A stretch of 64,000 bases of DNA from Seriola aureovittata. Its lineage: Eukaryota; Chordata; Actinopteri; Carangiformes; Carangidae. Shown here piece after piece: positions 49,401-63,739 of this stretch (the stretch's first letter is position 1; every line of letters begins with the position of its first letter). The notes under the pieces were generated by a model, which saw nothing but the letters and a program-made list of their open reading frames with translations, did not search any database and was not told the DNA's origin. A program made the translations under genes and the position numbers. Location: the NCBI RefSeq assembly GCF_021018895.1, contig NC_079375.1, positions 15,961,992-16,025,991 on the forward strand, given 5' to 3'.

Positions 49401-50856
49401 AGGCTTGTTGTTTTATATGTTGGGTAAAAATAGAACCGACGTTTGGACACATTTGCTTTATACACTCAGATGAAGGACCTATGAAATATTAAAGGAGGAA
49501 TTTATTTTTTATCAGTTGGCCATAAAAAGATGGGTCCAGTTAACCAGGTCTGTACCATAGGGAGGCAAAGAGATAAACTGTTTGCATTTTAAATTATACA
49601 TGAAAATGGGCTCCGAACTGGAGAATTGGAAAATAATGGGTTTATGTATGTGACCATGGATGTGCGCGCACATGTGATTGAGATTTTGAGTGCGTTCTCC
49701 CATGTTTATCGCTGTACTGTATATGCTCCCCGCTGAGATTTTGAGTCCCACCCAGCGATGTTGCTGAGTGAGTGGCTTGACAACACTTGTAAACAGAATG
49801 ACTTTATGGAATGCAAAGCTGTAAACCCTCAGATGGATTAACCTGAACCCAATCTGTATGGAATCTCTAATGAGCAATTACGTTCACACAGGCAAGGTTC
49901 AAGGCAATTAGTGTGGTAACTAGAATCAGCTTTTAGTCAAGAGCGAGGTGAGGCACCTTGATCCCTCCAAGACCAGACCTTATCCTCCTGCTGTCTCTTG
50001 AGACCCCTGCCTCTCTCTATGTGGCTTGTGCAAATGAGCGGGCACAAATTGACTTGATGGAAATGGGTTTATTCCAATCATGGCTGCCAAGGTTTTGACT
50101 AAACAGCTCTGAGAAAGAGGGCTGCTCTTGGGTGTCAGTGTAGAAATGATGATTTTACGTCTGTTTGCCCGCTTTAATGTCTGTCTTGTGGCAGTGTGTA
50201 TTGAATTTGTTTACAAGTGTTTTTCAGCAGTCCCCCCTACCCGGTCTGTCGACACAGAAAATTTGTCCACCGTTTGCAGACAGCTCCAGTCTGTGAACTG
50301 AGCTCACCTATCGCCGTGCGGCATAAAAAGCTAGTTGATAGCGCAGTGGTTTTATCTCTTTATGAGCTCCTATAGGGAAAGGCTGTTGGGAAATTGGTTC
50401 TACCACTATCAAAGAGCAGAGACTGCTAGGGTAAGGGATAAAAGGAAAAGAAAATCTGTCTACATTTACTCTTTCTATATACTCTCATCCCTCCCTCTAT
50501 CCCTTCATCTTCCCCCCTCTCTCTCTGTTTTTTTTTTCTTTTCTGGCCTCTTTCCCCCTTCCAAGTACTGAATCATCAAACCACCATTTTTTTTTTGTCT
50601 GCTCTACTCGTAACTGGGGCTGCACCTATAATCCTCCACCTATACTATTTAATGCATGCAATGTGCGTTGATATTCATTTACATATTCTAGTGCTCCCTC
50701 CTGTCTCCGAGGAGGACCAGAGAGCAAATGGAGTTGTCATCATTTACAGCTTTTGAGAGCTTGTAGTGATTGTAAGTGATGCTGTGTCACACTGTGATTT
50801 AAGCTGCGCCTTGAAGGGCAATTGTATTCATCAACCATTTCCACAAGACATTAGCC

Positions 50857-52284
<1,428 letters not shown>

Positions 52285-52532
52285 GTGAGTTTGGGGAGGT
52301 CTACAAGGGCCGTTTGAAGCTGCCCGGTAAAAGAGAGATCTATGTAGCCATCAAGACCCTGAAGGCAGGCTACGTGGAGAAGCAGAGGCGGGACTTCCTG
52401 TCTGAGGCGTCAATCATGGGTCAGTTCGACCACCCGAATATTATCCGTCTGGAGGGCGTCGTCACAAAGAGCCGTCCTGTCATGATCGTCACAGAGTTCA
52501 TGGAGAACGGTGCCCTTGACTCCTTCCTCAGG
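52285..52532 (+). CDS. ephb1: ephb1 exon 11: kinase N-lobe
   Basis: Acceptor ttatag, donor gtgagt, 248 bp, ending on a complete codon. Translation begins [19 protein letters not shown] and includes [10 protein letters not shown] (the ATP-anchoring lysine codon is 52353-52355), [20 protein letters not shown] (helix C glutamate codon 52404-52406), [19 protein letters not shown] and ALDSFLR. The gatekeeper threonine (IVTEF) is at 52491-52493. All N-lobe residues needed for ATP binding are present, so an active kinase is expected. The first bases of the exon (GTGAGT) also look like a 5' splice site because they encode the invariant Gly-Glu of the glycine loop. Confidence 0.97.
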
Positions 52533-53848
52533 GTGAGTGAAAAACATATGTACCATGTCATACAAAGTTGGAAACAGTTACATGGGGTGTTCATAAGTCT
52601 TATTCACGAGTTCAATGGAAACGTTGCTTTATGGGACTGAGAAGCTAATTGGAAATTAATCGTTAAACAGTCTAACAAAAGGAGTTCATGCGAAGAACCC
52701 CTCCTAATACAAATTGGAATGAGCCTTCTTAATCTATCCAGTGCCAACAGAGAATATGTTTCATGACAATGAACGCGATTTAAATCATTCTTAATTTGAA
52801 AATTTCCACACTAGCTGGCCCTATCAGCCTTTAATTTCTCTATTAATGCCTGGAACTATTAATGGACTCCTCTCTCTTTCTTTTATAGTCAGGATTGAGC
52901 AGACATACATCTTAATCAATATTCAACTCACTTTTTTCCCTCCTTCAATCTCATGGATTGGTGTTCTATTCCACTTTGATCTAGGGTGGGTTTAAAGGGG
53001 CTCTTTGAAGTTGGCTTTGCTAACCGCCACATCCGACTTGTGTTTCCATCGATCTCCCTTACCCTCTTATTTGTTACTGTGTTTCGGGGTTCAAAGCATG
53101 CTCTTCAGAGCATTCACACAGGGATAGGGGCACCATATGTGGATGTTAGAGAGATAGATGCCCCCATGTCTGAATGGAACAATGCTCTAACACCTACAAT
53201 GAGCATTAATGGGCTCAGAATCTATTTTTGTTTATCTAATACAAGAATGCTCTTCCTGTGGACATTAAGAGGATTTGAAATGCAGAAAAAGAGCTCGAGA
53301 TGGCAATTTTTTCTTATGGCAAAGTGTAACAAAAGAAAAGATTTAAAACAAGGGGAAGGAAAAGAACATGAACCTGTAATAAGTCAATGTAATTACTTTT
53401 GTTGAAAAAAAAGATAGCTTCAAGCTGAAATAGCCGTTTGTCACTGGGTAAGACAACACATCAGTTTGTGCTAATTTTGGAGGAGAGTCCCACTGGGCAG
53501 CCTTGATGCAAACTGTATTTTGGAAGACATTAAAACTACATCTTGTCTGCATAATACAGTAGAAAATAACAAAAACATCTGATTTATTTTGCACAGTTTT
53601 TTCCTAATAGAGAGTCAGATTCAAACAGTTGGTATTTTAAAATTACAACATTCAAGCCTGGAATTTTTAGTCAACATAGTATCTATAATTCAGTTATGAA
53701 CCAACATAATTAGTTCATTATCATTAAAAGCAGATATGTTAACATTTGCTGAAATCTCTCTATCCCCCAGCTATTCTCATTTATGTTAATCATGCCAAAG
53801 ATAATATCTAGATAACCGTTTTCATTTGTATTCCTCTCTGTCCTCTAG
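52533..53848 (+). other. ephb1: ephb1 intron between exons 11 and 12 (1316 bp)
   Basis: Bounded by gtgagt and cctctag. The stretch 52640-52870 is free of simple repeats, balanced in composition and rich in TAAT-type motifs. A 139-codon open frame (52986-53405) has no recognisable similarity and is taken as chance. Confidence 0.9.
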
Positions 53849-54064
53849 CAAAATGACGGTCAGTTTACAGTGATCCAGTTGGTGGGAATGATGCGTGGGA
53901 TCTCGGCGGGGATGAAATATCTCTCCGAAATTAACTACGTCCATCGTGACCTGGCTGCACGAAACATTTTGGTCAACAGCAACTTGGTGTGTAAAGTGTC
54001 CGACTTCGGTCTGTCCCGCTACCTACAGGATGACACTTCTGATCCCAGCTATACCAGCTCTCTG
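53849..54064 (+). CDS. ephb1: ephb1 exon 12: kinase catalytic loop, DFG and start of activation loop
   Basis: Acceptor cctctag, donor gtgagt, 216 bp, phase 0 at both ends. Translation: [72 protein letters not shown]. The catalytic HRDLAARN (catalytic Asp codon 53948-53950) and DFG (Asp codon 54002-54004) are intact, as is the activation-loop tyrosine in PSYTSS. This is the last ephb1 exon recognised in the window. The next one, which should encode GGKIP.RWTAPEA, was not found in the following 9.9 kb. Confidence 0.97.
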
Positions 54065-55980
54065 GTGAGTACTTGCAGAGTTCATTTTTTATTCCGCTTG
54101 AGTGCCATGGATGCATGTGATTTAAGGTGTGTGTAGGAGTGCAGTCAGTTTTTTTTATTGACATCTCCAGCAGTCGCAAGATCCTAAAAACCATCACCTA
54201 CCAGTCTAATCAGTTTTGCTTCTATCTGACACTGTCTCAATCTTTTTGAAGGTCTTAGAAACCTTTCACCTTTTCAGTGCCTTTCATTTTATATGAGCTG
54301 TCTCTATCCTCACCCTCGTCCTCCTTCCTCTTCTTTCCTATACTCTGCAAGTCACGGACCGGAGGTCTGTCACATCTTCATTAGTGTGGAGACAAGCTTC
54401 CTCTGGGAAGGCTCCTCTCTCGTTGACATGCCCAGAGTGCAGAGAAACCAAAGGGCATTGCGGCCTCTCAAACTGACAGCTCCCACCCCCTCTCTCTCTC
54501 TCTCCCTCCGTCCCCTCTCTCACTCCTCATTCATTATTACTGGGGCATCATGGGAGGCTTTGGCTCCTCATTAACTCATCCACACTACAGATCTGTAATT
54601 ATTAGCAGCCGTCATTAGTTCATCTTCTGCCTCTCCTCTTCCTAATTCAAAACACACACTTACACCCTCACAAACACACGGTGGAGGTCATTAGGACTCC
54701 TGGCATGCCTGAGTTTATAAATGTGATTTTATTCGAGTGTGTGTGTATGCGTGTGTGTGCACGCACACATATAAGCAGTGCTGTGCACAGGCATGCTTGT
54801 GTGTCTCTCTCTGCATGTGTCAGTTCTCACCTCATTGACTCTGCTTTGAGACTTTGGTGCAAATGACCCTGTTTAGCTACCGATGTATCACGGGTGTTGC
54901 CACCTGCACTTTGTTGACAATAAGTTCTTCTGCGGGCAAAACTGATCAACACAGGGCAAGGACCATGTCCCGATGTTATTTAACTCAAAGGTAGATTTTT
55001 TTTTCTTACATACAGAAAACTATAGACTTACAATAGCTATACATTTTTAGCCATACACTTTTTGTCCTGCAACTCACTAAGCCATGTCTTGTATTTTACC
55101 TCTCCTCCTTTAATTTTGGGTTGACAGCCCCAAGTGGCTCGACACAACCTATTCTGCCAGTCTTATCTAGGAGTAGAGGTTTTCACTTGTTTCATAAAAA
55201 CGCCTCGAGGTGGTCTTTCTGGACATGATTCATTCTATACACTGTGAATGCGAATGAATACAACTATGAACTATGAATACAATAGGAATATATTATGCTA
55301 TAAAAAGTGCCTATTTTAGGAATGGCTTCAGAGGTATTTCAAGACATGCAAAACTCGAGATCAAAAGCATGCAGTCAGCCTGTGCGTCAGTGCTACCCAG
55401 GTACGAAAAGAGACTTCTCAAAATAATTTGTCTTCATCTAAATATAAAAACACAACAATGTGCTTTATATCTACTTTATTTCCACCTTTGTGGTGAGGCT
55501 CAGGCGCAAACTGCTATCTGTCAGAATTGTTACTTTAGGTCATATTCAGAAACACACATTCACAACATACGGTGTAAGCCCAGGGGAGGCTACCGATTGG
55601 CAGGAGATGGTAACCCAGGTGTGAAGAGGAAGTGTCATAGGGGCCAGAGGAGATATGACCTCACATTGGTTTGGCCGAGAGCTAATTGCTCCCCAGGAAT
55701 AGCTCGCTTTGTATGCTTGACCCCTGTGGTTAAACCTTGCTGAATGGGTCTTATTTAGCAACAAAGAGGAGCAGCACCTCTGCTGTCGGCGCCGCTGAGC
55801 TTGCTAATAAAACCGGGTGGAAAAGGTGGGGACTGGATTATAGATTGTGGTCAGCATTCTAATGTTGTTCAATGCAAACAAAGTCTCCTTGAGGACATTA
55901 TCTGGACAGTCAATAGAGCAGGTGAGGTATGAAGTCTGACCCTCTTTGATGTTAACACACTCAGCTTTCTTTGATGGTGT

Positions 55981-55981
<1 letters not shown>

Positions 55982-56012
<31 letters not shown>
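55982..56012. repeat. 31-base T homopolymer
   Basis: Uninterrupted T run. No recognisable retroposon body is attached on either side. The exact length in a read-based assembly is uncertain. Confidence 0.9.
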
Positions 56013-56015
<3 letters not shown>

Positions 56016-56433
56016 GTTCGAGATTTTTAAAACAAGCATGTCAGAGCCTGGGCTGTGTTTCCCTTGAGTGCTGCCTTATTATCATAACCATCCACATGAA
56101 ATCTTCAGTACCGTAACTATTTTTATTCCTTTCAAATCAAGAGAGCTGTTACCTTCACATCCCACCACATACTGAGAAGCTTATTCCATCAATATGCCAG
56201 TTTTTTTCGTAAATAAAAGTTAATGTAATCAGCTTACACTTGAGCACAGTTCATAAAGACTCGTCGTCCAGATCCCGCTTCCCCCTAAATTTCTGGGGAA
56301 CAAGCAAACAAGCGTTTTTGGGGGGAAGTTGGGGTCCGCAGGTCACGTACAGGATCCTATACTGTAATTAAACTATGCGTGGTGCCCTTCACTACATGAC
56401 CTCTTCAGCTATGACCTGACACTAACCGATCAG

Positions 56434-56480
56434 CGGGGGTGGGGGGGGTGGGGTGGGGGGGTGGGGTGGGGGGTGGCGTG
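56434..56480 (+). repeat. G-rich low-complexity tract, potential G-quadruplex
   Basis: At least six runs of four or more G separated by single T (GGGGGTGGGGGGGGTGGGG and onward to GGGGTGGGGGGTGGCGTGG). This fits the G-quadruplex pattern with one-base loops. It is on the same strand as ephb1, so the nascent RNA would carry it. Confidence 0.85.
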
Positions 56481-57720
56481 GCAGACAAGGCCGAGGGAAT
56501 CAGGGAAACTAAATTGCGCTGACGTGCAGTGATTTACATCGCCATCGACCTCCTCCTCGAGCAAATTAATCACCTCTTTCCCTCTAATGCTTTTCTAATT
56601 TTTCCCTGCAATTCTAGGCACACCAATTACCAGAGCCTGTGGTGTGATGCTGGATGTATGGTTGGGAGGACATGCTGGTAATTGTGTTAACCCTGGATGT
56701 GGGTTCATTCTGGAGCAATGTTGTGGAGGTTTCAGACAGAAGGGGGCTGTCCTCCCTCTCTGTTGGCCGCTCACCAAAGTCGTGATTAATTAGGCTCACA
56801 GGACAATGCTCTGACTGCACTGGTCTCGCTAAGGTGATGTGTGCTAATTCAGTTAAAGACTTTAAAGACTGTGTGTTTCTTTGTAGCGGTGTTTTTTTTT
56901 TTTTGCATTTGTACTTGCATAGCTGTCTCATTACATACACATGGTTGCGTGGTTCGGGAATTAGCCCACGGGCACGTCACAAACCCCAGGTGAGGTGCGA
57001 GCGACCCTGCTTACCTGACAAAGGAAAGGATTGATTTTTGAACACTTGGCTAACCAGGAAGACTTCCATATTACTCTCTTTATTCACCAATCCATCTATC
57101 TAAGGAGCCATCCATCCATGCATCCATTTATCTATCTTTCCGTTTCCTCAAGCTGTCCACTTCCTCTCCTTTTCAAGGCTTTTCCCGGCGCAACACGAAA
57201 GGCGCATCGGAACAGCATACTCAGTGTAGATGTGACGAATGATGAGTCAAGCCGTTCACGGCCAGGATGGGTCGTATGTTTTACTGTGTGTTTTGCGTTC
57301 ACGGGTGAGTGAGAGTCAGAGATCTGGGTGTGGTCCGCAGGGTTTAATGCGCAGTTTGTGGGCAAAAAAAAAAAAAAAAGAGAGAGAGAGCAAGTGGTCG
57401 ATAGGGACTATGTGTGTGTGGATATGTTTCCAAAATCTGGCGTGCGGGTATAGCGTGTCAAGTCTATAACAGCTTAGACAAGTGATGTTACCCTTTCTAT
57501 TGAGTGTTCATGCCCACAGGGCCACAGTGAGGAGGGCAGGTATGGGTCAAGAATTTCTGCTTATGCCTCAGCTGACGATGTGGGAAGGCTGTCACTGCCT
57601 CGCATGTCAACAGAATATGTACTGTATGTTGTGACTGAGTGGGGATGTATATATGTGTGGTATGTGTGTGCTGTGTTTCTGGGTATGCACACATATGCCC
57701 CCAAGGTGTCTTTCCCTGTG

Positions 57721-57780
57721 TATGTATGTGTGTGTGTGTGTGTGTGTGCATGTGCGCGTGTGTGTGTTTGTTTGTTTGTG
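57721..57780. repeat. imperfect (TG)n microsatellite
   Basis: TGTATGTATGTGTGTGTGTG and following, with ATGTGCGCGTGTG and TTTGTTTG units. Confidence 0.9.
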
Positions 57781-60700
57781 TCATTGAGGCTGAGAGGGGT
57801 TGAAAGGCGAGGTCACACAGAGCCGGTAACAAAGCTCATCCGTCAAATCCCTGTGACCTGAGTGACATTCTCTCAGCTCCGCTTCAGTGCTCACACTATG
57901 TGGACCTTGCTGTTGTTTCTGTCATTTGTCTGTTTTCTATTTGCATCCTTTCCCCCTCTCTCTGGCTTCAGGCCCATGCACTTTTTTTTTGGCTTGTCAA
58001 TTCAACTTGTAGTGAAATATTTATGCACTGAACTTAAAGTTAAGGGGGCAGAGTCCCTGAGTAAACAAGAAGTGAAGTGGGAACACATCTATATGGACCA
58101 GGCCAAAAGCAAACAAAGGGACTTTCTTTGAGATTATTTTTTTTCTGACATATCACATTTATATGAAAGTATAAAATACAAAATTTGACTATATATTAAA
58201 CCTGTAACAGTATATAAACCAATAAATCCTTTGGGGTTGTTTCCATGACTTCCCTCCGAGCATGAATCCCACCCCTAAATATCCCCATTATCACGGCTAA
58301 TTTCAGGCAAAAACACAAACTACCTTACACAGAGATCAGATTGAGCGAAGTGTGTTTAAAGGAAACAGTTTTTTTCCACAGAGGCGATAATAGAACTTGC
58401 ATTTCAACTATAATTACAGATCACACATTCACTGGCAATTCATAGATGTGTGCTTCAGTCTTTGTAATTACTGATGTTGGAGGAGTAAAGATTAAGATAA
58501 TTTTTTTTTAATTTCTCGGTATAGGTGAGGAGAAGATGCAATCCTCCGATTCTCTTTGATGCTGCACAGCAGTCATTCTCCCTCTATAATTCAACAATCA
58601 ACAACTGGGTTCACTGTAGGCTATTTCTGATGTTCAAAAACAACCTGTGTATACACATTCTTTGCTCAAGCTCCAAAACAAATGTCTGCTCTTATATTTT
58701 GTCGCTGGAACAGCACAAGTTCTTTTTTCTTTTTTTTTTTGTTCTCTCTCTCTGACATCTACAAAAAGTTGACACCTGGATCTGGATTCCATCAAGTCAC
58801 TCACATGTGACGTGCAGTACAGATACCCTGCTGTTTCCAACTATCCTCTTTTACCTTGATTAGCACATACACATGCCAGGCACTTACTGTCATCTATTAG
58901 AGAGCATGTGGAGAAGTTTACACTCTCCTGCACACAGATCATCACCCCCTCCTCCCCCATAAGTGTAAGCCACCAGTGCAGTGACCAAGCATGATCCTCA
59001 GCTGGCTTTCCACCTGAGTGTCCTGCTCAACTGGAGGCACTGCAGCTGGGAACTGAACCTTCATTCACACTCATTTATAATCACAGCGAAATCCTAAATA
59101 TCTCACCTTACCCCACCCACCCACCCTCCGGTCTGTTTTTTATCTCTTGGTTTTGTTTTTGAAACCAATTAAGATATTTCCAGGCTAATTTTATTCAGAC
59201 TGTAGAGTTTAATTTGTTCAGTCTTGGGGTAAATGTAGCAGCAGAAAAGTATCCAGGAATGGAGATGAATATGGAGGAGGTCCCGGCATGAAAGAGAGAG
59301 CAACCATCCAAAGCACTCCGCCTTGATTTATACCTTCTGTCATGTTTGCCGGAGTCAGTATAAGGTGGGCATTGATTTGCCATCTGTGGCTGTTGGACTG
59401 CATTTGCATCGGAGCAGGATTCACAACGAAGTGGCTTGTGTACAATTAAATCAGAGAGAGAGAGAGAGATACCTTCTCTGTTGGTGAGGCTGTGTCTCCA
59501 TAAAAAAAAAAATACTTTACTGCAGAGTCACAAAAGGGAGATTTAATTTGTTGGTTAACCAAAGCAATACCTTCCAAATAAGAGCATCTGTTTTTTTAAA
59601 ACCAATTTAAGAATAAATAGATAAATAAATAAAATGCTAACATGATCATTGTTTTTTTCATATTATTCTCATTAAAGCAGCCTTCATAACTACGTTCCCA
59701 GTAGCTTTAACAACATGCGGAACAAATGTAGCCTCAGCATTAAAGGACAAATCTACTACTCAGGCTGTGCTCCAGTTTGATAAAACCGTCTGCAGATGTA
59801 ATTGCCTATTTTCCACAACCTGTGGAGGAAACATGGGGGCAAGGTCACCCTCTGACATTAGCATGGAATAGTACAAGTGAGACGGGATACTTGCTAGGTT
59901 TAATTTGATGGTGCCCGCAGATGCCAGACATGTTGAAGTCTATTGGTGCAGATTCCTTGAGGGAGTTTAATTTTCTGTTTAACGAAACACAGTCAGGTGC
60001 TAATGATGTTGGGGAAAGGGGATAATTAATGGAGTAAATAATAAAAAGACAGATGATGCTTAAAGCTATGGGAGTTACAAAAAAGTAATAGGTGGGTCTA
60101 AAAGCTTTCTGAGAGATGTCTAGATGGGGTTCAGGTTCATTTAAACAAATCTACGAGGTTAGGTTGCTCCAGCACTTTCACCACTGTGTGACATTGTAGG
60201 GGCACAGTCTTGTGCAATATGCTTAAACCAGAGAAGCTTTACAACCGGCTGAAAGACATGTACCACATTGATTCAAAATGAGCCCAGAAATGGCATAACA
60301 AGGCCTGTGTTTTGTGTGATATGTGTATGGATTTGAGGCATTGAGGTGGAGATGAACATTTCACTCTATAATACTGACAAGCTGTTAATGTTTGCCACAA
60401 GCTGTGCTTGGCCATAACAGTAAAATATGCGGGCTATACGAGCTGTCAAATTAATTTAATGGTAGCAAAAACTTTTACTGTAATTTCACTATTCTCACCT
60501 AGTACTGACATAAAACTTCTCTGTCCTGCACTAGATCTCGTCTGCCAAGCTAAATTGGTATTGTTTTCCTCCTGTGTGACCATAGGTCTCAGCACACTTT
60601 CTAAATAATAAGGAATAAATGAACCATATCATTGAAATAGTGAAATATCTCTTATCTTCCTTGCTGTATTGTCATGTAACTGGATTTCACTTCCTTGCAG

Positions 60701-61125
60701 AAATTATTTTTGAAATGGGATCAGAAAGCCGCAGACAGAAGGTTCCTGGCAATATGATGCATATGTATTTTAATCTTGATAGTGATTGAATTTTTTCAGA
60801 AGTAGAGCAATTATGAGAGACTATTCTGGGCGTACAGTAGACTTTCCTTCCCCCTCTGTTATCTTCCAATGCAGTATGGAGAGATTTTTAGAATTCTTTG
60901 TTAATCAAATCTAAAAACAAAGACCAGGACAGTTTTTAGAACATAAAATAAAACTTTGACAATTGCTTCCTTCATGCATGACTTCAGCGTATATATGGTG
61001 AAGTCTTTTTCTCCGTCAGACATTCCCATGGGTGTTTAAGTCACCAACATCTCTGAAACTGTCCACCTTTCTTTGTTTTTTGTTTTTTCTCTTTCTTGTT
61101 CTATTTTACTCCCCATCTCTCCGTG

Positions 61126-61160
61126 TCGCTCGGCCTCGCTCGGCCTCTTTCGGCCTCTCT
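61126..61160. repeat. short CTCGGCCT tandem repeat
   Basis: GCTCGGCCTCGCTCGGCCTC then TTTCGGCCTCTC: three to four 10- to 11-bp units within a pyrimidine-rich region. Confidence 0.8.
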
Positions 61161-63739
61161 CTCCATCTCCTTCACTCTCTTTCTCATTCTGTTTGGGCAG
61201 ACATCCAGGGCAGATCGTTGCTCTCAGGATTTCATTAAAGGGATGTTGATGGAGCACTCTCCCCAGCCTAAGTAAATGTGCTCAAGTCCATTTGAGAGCG
61301 CATTGTTTGGAAATGGATTACTCAAGTTTGAGGGGTAAAGGAAAGGAGAAGCGGGAACGGGGGGGGGGCTACATATTTGACTTCCAGATGAAGGAGAAAG
61401 TTTATTTGGAATCTCTAAATAGCGTCTGTGAAGTGAAAACAAGCCCATACACTGGGTGCTTATTTTCCTAGTTACAGTAAATTTATCTGAGAAGTTGCTG
61501 CATGTTAGTGATGACTGTTATTGTGCTCTGACAGGTATATTTGCTCTAGATTTGACGTCATTCTGCAGCAGCATTGCCAGTGACAGTCTACATCGAGGTA
61601 GATGACACAGTTGTAGATGCAAAGCTTAAGTCGCCGCAAAGACTCGATAGGTGTTTTCATATGCTTGCAACGTGCATCAGTGTCTACACACATACATTAC
61701 TGGGCCAGGGGAACATAACAGACACCAGTACGTACATAATTACCTTGCCACATGTTTATCCTTCATCTGGCTGTCACAGCAGCACACTCGTCTCATCATG
61801 ACACCTTTTAACCTGACAGTCCCACCACATCTCTGTTGCACTCGCTCTCCAGACGTACCGCTTAGTTGTCACAACTGGTCACAACCTGTCACAGGCAGTC
61901 ACAGCCAGGTGGAACCAGTCATGGACTGTAATCTCATTCTGGTGACATAAGTATGACAGCACACTCCTGTGTCTGCGCAAGGTTTTGTTGTGGATGGGAA
62001 TTCTGTGTGCAAACATGGCCGGACGTGTTGTCCACACGTATGATGTGGGTAGTAACATAAAGAAAAAAAAATCATGTCACCAAGTGGGGAAAGTGGGGGG
62101 TAGGGGTGGGGGACTTTTTGGACCATACATGGAAAGGTATCTTTGTGGCACATTCATTTCAGTTTTTCACACTATCAAGGGCGTTCTTTTGTTCTTCGTA
62201 ATTCCAACATTTATCAACCAGAAAATAGACCCATCCAGTACTTTTTTGAAAATAAGGCACTGTCACCCACTTTATTTATTATCAAGAGAGTTTTGCTCAC
62301 TTGAGTATCACTTGATATCAATACAGATTACTCCTTTCAAGGCCTGGAAGTTCTGCAGCTGCAGTGGCTGCTGTGCCACGGTCTGGTTCATCCGCACAAA
62401 TTGTGAGATAACTGCCCCTGGTAATAGAAGTGTGTGAATACTCTTTTGGCTGCATTATTTCACTTCAAGGCAAACAGAAAACAGCTTGTTCCTTTTTCAG
62501 TAGCCGGCACAATATACCATATCCAAAGAGCTCTCCCCATGCTTCGAGGCTTCACAAAGCACTCGCGCCTTTGTGTTGACATTAGGTCTGTTTTAATTCC
62601 CGTCATCACTTCTACACCCCCCCCCACCAACTCATTCCTTGTGGTATTAACAGTCTTTCTAGTGGAAAAAAAAAGGCGCCAATACTTCTTATTATGTTTT
62701 TGCCTCCTTCCCTGCATGCATGAGCTGTTCGGCACTTCATGTTATTAAAGCAGGATTTTGGCAGAGCTATCACTGGCCCACAGCAGTAATTACTACAGGT
62801 TTGCATAGCTGCCTCTGACTCACCCGCCTTGGAAATGTTATTACTAAAGTCTCTCTCATTGGGGTCGCAGAGGGAGCTTCTTGTGATCCTGCGTCTTTGC
62901 TCAGGCTATTTCAGTGACACTCAGCTCATATCCCAACAGGGTCCCAGGGCGTGAGACCAGATGTACAGGGCAAACAGGGAGTAATCAAGGAATGACAAAG
63001 AGAGGCTGTAATAGTGTTTTGCTTGGAGCAGCTATTTTTTTTCATGTTGTTCTGCGTTTATTTCATTCGTTTTTCATCTTGTGTACATTCGTCCAAACAA
63101 AATAATTGACTCGAAGCATCGCCCCTGACAGTGTGACAGATGAAGAAGAAGGGGATTGGCCGTTTTATATTTTCGTAGGGAAGACATTTGGCTTGTATCT
63201 GTGTAGCTCCATTGCCCTCAGACAAAAGAAAGGGCAAGAGAAAGTGTCCTGGGGTCTCAGTATAGATGAAACGATTCAGATATGAACAAGTCTGAGATAT
63301 GAGAAAAGCATTCGAGTCGCTGGGGCATAGATAGCCTTCATTCAACTATTGATCTGTTGCTCTCCGTCTTTCTTTGTTGTTTTCTCCGTTTGTCCCACCA
63401 CTGCCTAATTCCTACAGTGCTTCGTGTCTTTTTCTCCACTGTGCTCAATGAGAGCTGAGTGTTGACTCCCCATCTTGCAGTGTGTCCTGACAGCGGTCTC
63501 CATTGAGGGTCAGATGTTAAATGTGTCTTCAGTGTCAGCGTCCTCTCAAAGGTCAAACTCTGAAGAGGTGCTCATTAATGGGCTCAGCCCCTCCACCTCT
63601 GCACTGCCACACAGCACTGACCTGTGGAAGCTACATTCTCTGCACACGCACAGGAAACCACACAAACAAAGCTGTGTAGGTCCAACAGCTTATCAATTTT
63701 TGGCTATCAATAAGTATCAATAAGTAAATAATTAATAAT

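Noticed and set aside
55273..55743. 156-codon open frame
   Set aside because: No similarity I recognise, no splice signals, ordinary intronic composition.
63475..63723. Frame starting right after TTGCAG that might be a further ephb1 exon
   Set aside because: The translation (CVLTAVSIEGQ...) does not match kinase, SAM or tail sequences of any Eph receptor.
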